Source: Penium margaritaceum (taxonomy: Eukaryota; Streptophyta; Zygnematophyceae; Desmidiales; Peniaceae). Taken from it: a DNA stretch of 64,000 nucleotides. The DNA lies in the NCBI GenBank assembly GCA_023375785.1, contig SZWC01000099.1:24514-88513 (forward strand), in the 5' to 3' direction. This document shows positions 57,901-64,000 of the stretch, piece by piece; position 1 is the stretch's first letter; every line of letters begins with the position of its first letter. The position numbers and the translations under genes are program-made. The notes under the pieces were generated by a model. That model was not told the DNA's origin. It saw nothing but the letters and a program-made list of their open reading frames with translations, and searched no databases.

Positions 57901-59699
57901 ACCAAGCCACCAGTATTCTACCTTGTTTGTACCTGCAAGATCATGTATAGTATATCTGCATTGTGATCGGACACTCTGACCGTGGCTGACTCGCGTTATG
58001 ATCAATAGAAGTAAAAGTTACGTGGATACATTTGTGGTCATGGTCAGTGGCACACCGAACCACCAGTATTCTACCCTGTATATACCTGCATGGTCATGCC
58101 TAGTATATCTGCGTTGTGATTGGACACTCTGACCGTGGCTGACTCGTGTTATGATTCGTAGAAGTTAGAGTCACTTTAAACTTTGTGGTCATGGTCAGTG
58201 GCACGTGCCAACTTTGTCAAGGCATTGCGCACAATAGCCACACTGAGCCACCAGCATTTGACCTTGTTTTAACCTGTAAGATCATGCCTAGTCCATCTAT
58301 AATGTGATTGGACACTCCGACCGTGGCTGACTCGTGTTATGATTCGTAGAAGTTAAAGTCACTTGGTAAACTTTGTGGTCATGGTAAGTGGCACATGCCA
58401 ACTTTTTCAAGGCATTGCGCACGATAGCCACACCGAGCCACCAGTATTTTACCTTGTTTACACCTGCAAGATCATGCCTGGTATATCTGCACTGTGATTG
58501 GACACTCTGACCGTGGCTGACTTGTGTTATGATTCATAGCCGTTTAAGGTACTTGGTAAACATTTGTGGTCATGGTCAGTGGCACATGCCAACTTTGTCA
58601 AGGCATTGCGCACAATAGCCACACCGAGCCACCAGTATTCTACCTTGTTTATAAGTGCAAGATCATGCCCAGTACATCTGCACTGTGAATGGACACTCGG
58701 ACCATGGCTGACTTGTGTTATGATCAATAGAAGTAAAAGTCATTGGGATTTATTTTTGGTCATGGTCTGTGGCACATGCCAACTTTGTCAAGGCATTGCG
58801 CATAACAGCCACACCGAGCCACCAGTATTATACCTTGTTTGCACCTGCAAGATCATGCCCAGTACATCTGCCTTGTGATTGATCACTCTAACCGTGACTG
58901 ACTCGTGTTTTGATCAATAGAAGTAAAAGTCACTTGGATACATTTGTGGTCATGGTCAGTGGCACATGCCAACTTTGTCAAGGCATTACGCACAATAACC
59001 ACACCGAGCCACCAGTATTCTACATTGTTTGTACCTGCAAGGTCATGCCTAGTACATTTGCACTGTGATTGGACCCTCTGACCATGGCAGACTCGTGTTA
59101 TGATCAATAGAAGTAAAAGTCACTTGGATACATTTGTGGTCATGGTCAGTGGCACATGCCAACTTTGTCAAGGCATTGCGCACAATAGCCACACCCAGCT
59201 ACCAGTATTCTACCTTGTTTATACCTGGAAGGTCATGCCCAGTATATCTGTACTATGATTGGACACTCTTACCATGGCTGACCTGTGTTATGATTCATAG
59301 CCCTTTAATGTACTTGGTAAGCTTTGTGGTCACAATAGCCGTGCCAAGCCACCACTTTTTTACCTTGTTTATACTTGTAAGGCCATGCATATTAGATGTG
59401 CAATGTGATTGGGCATTTTGACCGTGGCTGACTCGTGTTATAATCAATAGAAGTAAAAGTCACTTGGATACATTTGTGGTCATGGTCAGTGGCACTAGCA
59501 ATTTTGTCAAGGCATTGCGCACAACAGCCACACCGAGCCACCAACATTCTACCTTGTTTATACCTGCAAGGGAATGCCCATAATATCCCCACTGCGATTG
59601 GACACTCTGACCGTGGCTGACTCGTGTTATGATGCATAGCCGTTTAAGGTACTTGGTAAACTTCGAAGTCATGGTCAGTAGCACATGCCAACTTTGTCA

Positions 59700-60060
59700 A
59701 GGCATTGCGCACAATAGTTGTGCCAAGCCACCGGGTTTTTACCTTGTTTATACCTGCAAGGTCATGCATATTAGATGTGCACTGTGATTGGGCACTCTGA
59801 CTGTGGCTGACTCGCGTTACGATTCGTAGAAGTTAAAGTCACTTGGTAAACTTTGTGGTCATGGTCAGTGGCACATGCCAACTTTGTCAAGGCATTGCGC
59901 ACAATAGTTGTGCCAAGCCACCGGGTTTTTACCTTGTTTATACCTGCAAGGTCATGCATATTAGATGTGCACTGTGATTGGGCACTCTGACTGTGGCTGA
60001 CTCGCGTTACGATTCGTAGAAGTTAAAGTCACTTGGTAAACTTTGTGGTCATGGTCAGTG
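59700..60060 (-). repeat. Exact one-monomer tandem duplication
   Basis: The variant with AATAGTTGTGCCAAGCCACC occurs twice, offset by 190 bp, with no difference I can see. Confidence 0.85.
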
Positions 60061-62136
60061 GCACATGCCAACTTTTTCAAGGCATTGCGCACAATAACGA
60101 CATCGAGCCATCAGTTTTCTACCTTGTTTATACGTGTAAGGTCATGCCTAGTGCATGTAAACTGTGATTGGGAACTCTGACCGTGGCTGACTCGCATTAC
60201 GATTCGTAGAAGTGAAATTCACTTGGTAAACGTTGTGGTCATGGTCACTGGCACATGCCAACTTTGTCAAGGCATTGCACAAAATAGCCACACCGAGCCA
60301 CCAGTATTCTACCCTTTTCATACCTACAATGTCATGCCCAATATATCTGCACTGTGATTGGACACTCTGACCATTGCTGACTCGTGTTATGATTCATAGC
60401 CATTAAAGGTACTTGGTAAACTTTGTGGTCATGGTCAGTGGCACATGCCAACTTTGTCAAGGCATTGCACACAATAGCCGTGCCAAGCCACCGGTATTTC
60501 ACCTTGTTTATACCTGCAAGGTCATGCATATTATGTGTGCACTGTGATTGGGCACTCTGCCTGTGGCTGACTCGCGTTACATTCGTAGAAGTTAAAGTCA
60601 CTTGGTAAACTTCGTGGTCATTGTCAGTGGCACATGCCAACTTTGTTAGGGCATTGCGCACAATAGCCATATCGAGCCACCAGTATTCTACCTTGTTTAT
60701 ACGTTCAAGGTCATGTCTAGTGCATCTGAGCTGTGATTGGGCACTCCGGCCGTGGCTCACTTGTGTTACGATTTGTAGAAGTTAAAGTCACTTGGTAAAC
60801 TTGGTGGTCATGGTCAGTGGCACATGCCAACTTTGTCAAGGCATTGCGCAGAATAGCCACATTGAGCCATCAGTATTCTACCTTGTTTGCACCTGTAAGA
60901 TCATGTCTAGTACATCTGCATTGTGATTGGAGAGTCCGACCATGGCTGACTCGTGTTATGACCAATAGAAGTAAAAGTCACTTGGATACATTTGTGGTCA
61001 TGGTTAGTGGCACATGCCAGCTTTATCAAGGCATTGCGCACGAAAGCCACACCGAGCCACCAGTATTCTACCTTGTTTCAACCTGCAATGTCATGCCCAG
61101 TATATCTGCACTGTGATTGGACACTCTGGCCGTGGCTGACTCGTGTTATGATCAACAGAAGTAAAGGTCCCTTGGGGACATTTGTGGTCATGGTCAGTGG
61201 CACATGCCAACTTTGTTAAGACTTTGCACACAATAGCCACACCGAGCCACCAGTATTCTACCTTGTTTATACCTGCAACGTCATGCCCAGTATATCCGCA
61301 CTGTGATTGGACACTCTGACCGTGGCTCACTCGTAATATGATTCATAGCGGTTAAATGTACATTTATACATTTGTGGTCATGGTATGTGGCACATGCCAA
61401 CTTTGTCAAGGCATTGCACACAATAGCCACACCAAGCCACCAGTATCCTACCTTGTTTATACCTGTAAGGTCATGCCCAGTATATGTGCACTGTGATTGG
61501 GCACTCAGATCGTGGCTGACTCGTGTTATTATTCATGAACTTTAAGTTACTTGGTAAACTTTGTGGTGATGGTCAGTGGCACATGCTAACTTTGTCAAGG
61601 CATTGCGCTCAGTAGCCTCACCGAGCCACCAGTATTGTACCTTGTTTGTACCTGCAAGATCATGCCTAGCACATGTTGTACCCTTTTTCGCATTCGGCCG
61701 GAATCGGGTCTGACAGCATGCAGGGATCAGCTCCTCGACTGTGGTTTGCGCTGCGCTATCCCCACGGCGGAACTCACCTCCCTCTTCCCGTCTACCTCGT
61801 CCTATTCCACTATTTTACTCCTAATCATTCGACAAATCATTCACCAAATCGACACAGGGCATATGTCGCGCATGCTTCTTTTCTTGATTAACTCACTTCT
61901 TGAAGCGTACGTCCGAGAACATACAGCATGGTCACCGTGCCTATCTCAGTAATTAGGATCATTCATTCCAAGTGATTGCTGATGGTCAATCATGCACCAG
62001 ACGGGATAGCATTTACTAAGACAAACCGATTCAAGCAATATGACAAAAGTCGTTCGAAGAATCAAAGCACTTACACTTCATCAAAGATGCAAATGGTCAG
62101 CAGATCTGCTCTACTCATACACACACACACGCTACT

Positions 62137-62754
62137 CTATATGTCACCCAGCAAAATACGCAAACCATAGGCCTCCTGCATCGGCGGATCCTCGGCCGAA
62201 GCTGGTCCTTGCACAAGCACTGTGCGGTATTCACTGCCTTGGTCCTTCGCCCGTGGAGCACGGCGCAACTCCAGTGGACCGTTGGCGTGCCGAACTGCAT
62301 GGATATGGTCACGTGCGGGGTCCTCCTCCCGTATGCGTAACAACTCTTGCTGGTACCAATGGTAGGCTCGGAACGCCTCTGCGCGTTCTTCCGCTGCCTC
62401 TGCGGCACGCCGCCCGGCGTCACGCGCCATCTCTTGCTAGCTCTCCACGCGGCAGGGCTCGTCGTCGCAAGGAAGTCTCTGCAGGCACGGTTGCCATAAC
62501 TGCTCCACGGCTCCACCAGCAAGGTGATGCGACCATTACATCACTCCCAAAGCTGTCCGCGTGCCGAGCCGATGGGGTACATTGCAGCAGCTAAAGATGG
62601 CGTAGAAGGTGACCGGGGAGTCTCGGGGACCGCGCCTGGAGCTGGGTGGTTGGTGCTCCTGTTGGAACTCAGGAACAAGCCATGATTGCTCCGTGATGTA
62701 CTCCTTGGGGAGCGGCCTTCCCATCCGGGGATGGTTACACACCTTTACACACAC
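62137..62754 (-). pseudogene. Unrecognised broken frame, about 206 codons
   Basis: A single minus-strand frame runs from an ATG at 62754 to a stop at 62137, interrupted by TAA at 62538-62536 and a TAG shortly before the Met at 62430. The parts look like protein rather than noise: PKEYITEQSWLVPEFQQEHQ, then EQLWQPCLQRLPCDDEPCRV, then an Ala/Glu/Arg-rich helix (ARDAGRRAAEAAEERAEAFR) followed by YHWYQQELLRIREEDP. The last segment could be a coiled coil. I do not recognise a family. A retroelement gag relic is one possibility, a decayed host gene another. No neighbouring gene helps. Confidence 0.35.
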
Positions 62755-63140
62755 ACATACTCCCCGCCCTGACTATCTTTCCTATTCTAGCTTGTCACGA
62801 GACGGGACACGGGTCCCGCTCGATGGTCTGGTTTGAGTGAGGGGCAGCAGTCTCTCAGTCTGGCCAACGGCTGCCAGGCTGACCTCCCCCACTCGAGTAG
62901 AGCGAGGAGTCAGCAGCGTCGCTTGCCGGTGGCGAACACCTCCTTGCGAGTTGGGAACAGAGGCGCCCAGCGTCGGTCTTCAGCAGTGAGGTGCAGCGTC
63001 CTTACAGCTCATGGTCGATAGCATTCGCATGAGCAGCTGGGTCTATTCAGAAGCCGTCTTCTTCTCGTCCTCCTCCTCTTATCTCCCCCCGCACCGCTCT
63101 CCCAAGATCCCATCCCGCTGGCTAGCCCCTTTATGCGGCT

Positions 63141-63168
63141 CGCACCCGAACCTCGAGGTTCGGGTGCG
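63141..63168. repeat. 28-bp perfect palindrome
   Basis: CGCACCCGAACCTC followed directly by its exact reverse complement GAGGTTCGGGTGCG, with no loop. It is GC-rich and in otherwise non-repetitive DNA. Confidence 0.9.
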
Positions 63169-63311
63169 GCTCCGCTGCCATCAAGCCAGCCTCGGACCGC
63201 CTTCCTTTCCTCTCGGCAGGTCTGGTCTAGTCACGTCGTCCGCCGCAATGTCCTCCCCCGCACTCCGTCGCTTATTGGAATCGAACTGTCCCTTCCCGCA
63301 ATTTTCTTTCG

Positions 63312-63896
63312 TTGGTCGAGCGGTCGTCGGATGATTCTTCTACCTCTCCCCCTTTCCTCCCTTTTGAACCCGGGTCCCAGCTCCTCTTTCCCCGTCCTCC
63401 TGTGGATGAACGAAACACCATAAACACTGTTATACCTTACCCCCGCAAAACAAGCTGGACGTCCCCGTCCATCCGCCTCTCCTTCCCAGTTTCGTTCATC
63501 CCACTGTGTCCTTTCCGGTGGATCATCCGCAGTGTGACTAGAGCTCTCGCCCCCGTTCCGGCGCGGGCTCCCTTTCCCCTCTCTCCGGTGACAAATACTC
63601 CTCCTCCGCCCACCTCGTCATCTCCATACCCTCCAACTCCCGGTGGAGCTCCTCTTGCCGTATCTCTTCATTCCATGCCTTGGGGCTCTGGCGTGGGATT
63701 ATCCTGCGCTCTCCCTCCCCGGTCCCTTTCTCCCGCTGTTCCTACAGGCGCCATGCCACCTCCTTCTGTTCCGCCTGCACCCTCCTCCTTGCCTCGTCAC
63801 TCTCCTCACAAGGCATGCATAGCAGTCCATGGAGTCTTGTTTGCGCGTTTCTGTACCGATGGGCACACAGGATATGTACCCGCTAATGGCAACTGA
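63312..63896 (+). CDS. Pro/Ser-rich open frame, doubtful
   Basis: 194 codons with a proline/serine-rich middle (PVPARAPFPLSPV, TNTPPPPTSSSPYPPTPGG) and a less biased C-terminal end (HKACIAVHGVLFARFCTDG). No domain is recognisable. C-rich strands in this window commonly stay open by chance, so it may not be a gene. If real it could be the N-terminal part of a gag-like or other disordered protein. Confidence 0.15.
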   Translation: MVERSSDDSSTSPPFLPFEPGSQLLFPRPPVDERNTINTVIPYPRKTSWTSPSIRLSFPVSFIPLCPFRWIIRSVTRALAPVPARAPFPLSPVTNTPPPPTSSSPYPPTPGGAPLAVSLHSMPWGSGVGLSCALPPRSLSPAVPTGAMPPPSVPPAPSSLPRHSPHKACIAVHGVLFARFCTDGHTGYVPANGN

Positions 63897-64000
63897 TGCA
63901 GTACCACATACGGATGCGCACTGGACCTCTGCACGTGGCGCACGGCTGACTTTGTGAGCTCGTGCATCAGAGGCATTGGTATAGCGCAATGCGCCCCCCC

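Larger units (their letters stand above)
52835..61673 (-). repeat. 190-bp satellite array, block 8
   Basis: About 47 monomers in inverted orientation, resuming in the monomer interrupted by the copia insertion. The stretch 53160-54960 is a relative of 32475-33370 joined to 37530-38970. An exact one-monomer duplication lies at 59700-60060. The array ends in CATGCCTAGCACA just before 61674. No gene is present. Confidence 0.95.
61674..64000. other. Satellite-free region, mostly unassigned
   Basis: The satellite stops at CATGCCTAGCACA. The next bases, TGTTGTACCC, look like an LTR start (TG-), but I find no matching CA end, primer site or second LTR in the window. The region holds a broken minus-strand frame (62137-62754), short CA repeats (near 62110 and 62745), a GC-rich 28-bp perfect palindrome (63141-63168) and a Pro/Ser-rich open frame (63312-63896). 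The element or gene it belongs to may continue past 64000. Confidence 0.5.

Noticed and set aside
12322-61673. Possible CRISPR-like direct repeats
   Set aside because: The repeats are contiguous 190-bp satellite units with no unique spacers and no cas genes; the genome is eukaryotic.
62810-62830. Small GGGAC/GTCCC hairpin
   Set aside because: A six-base stem with a short loop is common in GC-rich DNA, and no terminator-like context exists.
63699-63989. Minus-strand open frame opposite the Pro-rich frame near 63700
   Set aside because: It is a shadow of the opposite strand with no recognisable domain or independent evidence.

Overview
The window is almost entirely repetitive DNA from a green-lineage (streptophyte) nuclear genome. 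About 38 kb, or 60 %, is a satellite of roughly 190-bp monomers, some 200 copies. Nearly all the rest is LTR retrotransposon. The lineage is inferred from primer-binding sites reading TGGTATCAGAGC (complement of the 3' end of plant initiator tRNA-Met), 5-bp target-site duplications and a Ty1/copia element with plant-style domains. The species cannot be read from the sequence. No host gene is convincingly visible.

Layout. 1-12313: satellite in one orientation, interrupted by a 3.6-kb non-autonomous LTR element (540-4135, TSD ACTTT) and a chimeric three-LTR element (6081-11274). 12314-12321: the satellite changes orientation, the only switch in the window. 13083-25251: an inverted copy of everything from 1 to 12313, holding the same chimera (14121-19340) and the same 3.6-kb element (21098-24712, TSD AAAGT, the reverse complement of ACTTT). 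The arms are about 95 % identical by hand count and are separated by four satellite monomers (12322-13082). 24713-61673: satellite in inverted orientation with 8- to 11-monomer higher-order periodicity, interrupted by a solo LTR (36377-37127, TSD GACTC) and a nearly full-length copia element on the minus strand (47829-52834, TSD GTAAG). 61674-64000: satellite-free DNA of uncertain nature.

History. The 5'-3' LTR divergence within the 3.6-kb element (about 9 % over the first 330 bp) is larger than the divergence between its two arm copies (about 5 %). The element therefore inserted first and was carried along by a later large inverted duplication. The copia LTRs differ by about 34/699, so that insertion is of similar age to the duplication. 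The non-autonomous elements carry only a short open frame against the polypurine tract and would need enzymes from another element.

Most notable: the >25-kb inverted duplication inside a satellite array; the three-LTR chimera with a microhomology junction; an uncharacterised 245-codon element protein broken by one different stop in each arm; and the copia element, which combines a half-tRNA (anticodon-loop) primer site, a cluster of heat-shock-element-like motifs upstream of its TATA box, and a tRNA-like A-box/B-box pair at the start of its LTR. Two N runs (37668-37814, 51025-51393) and two single Ns (40807, 49169) mark assembly problems.
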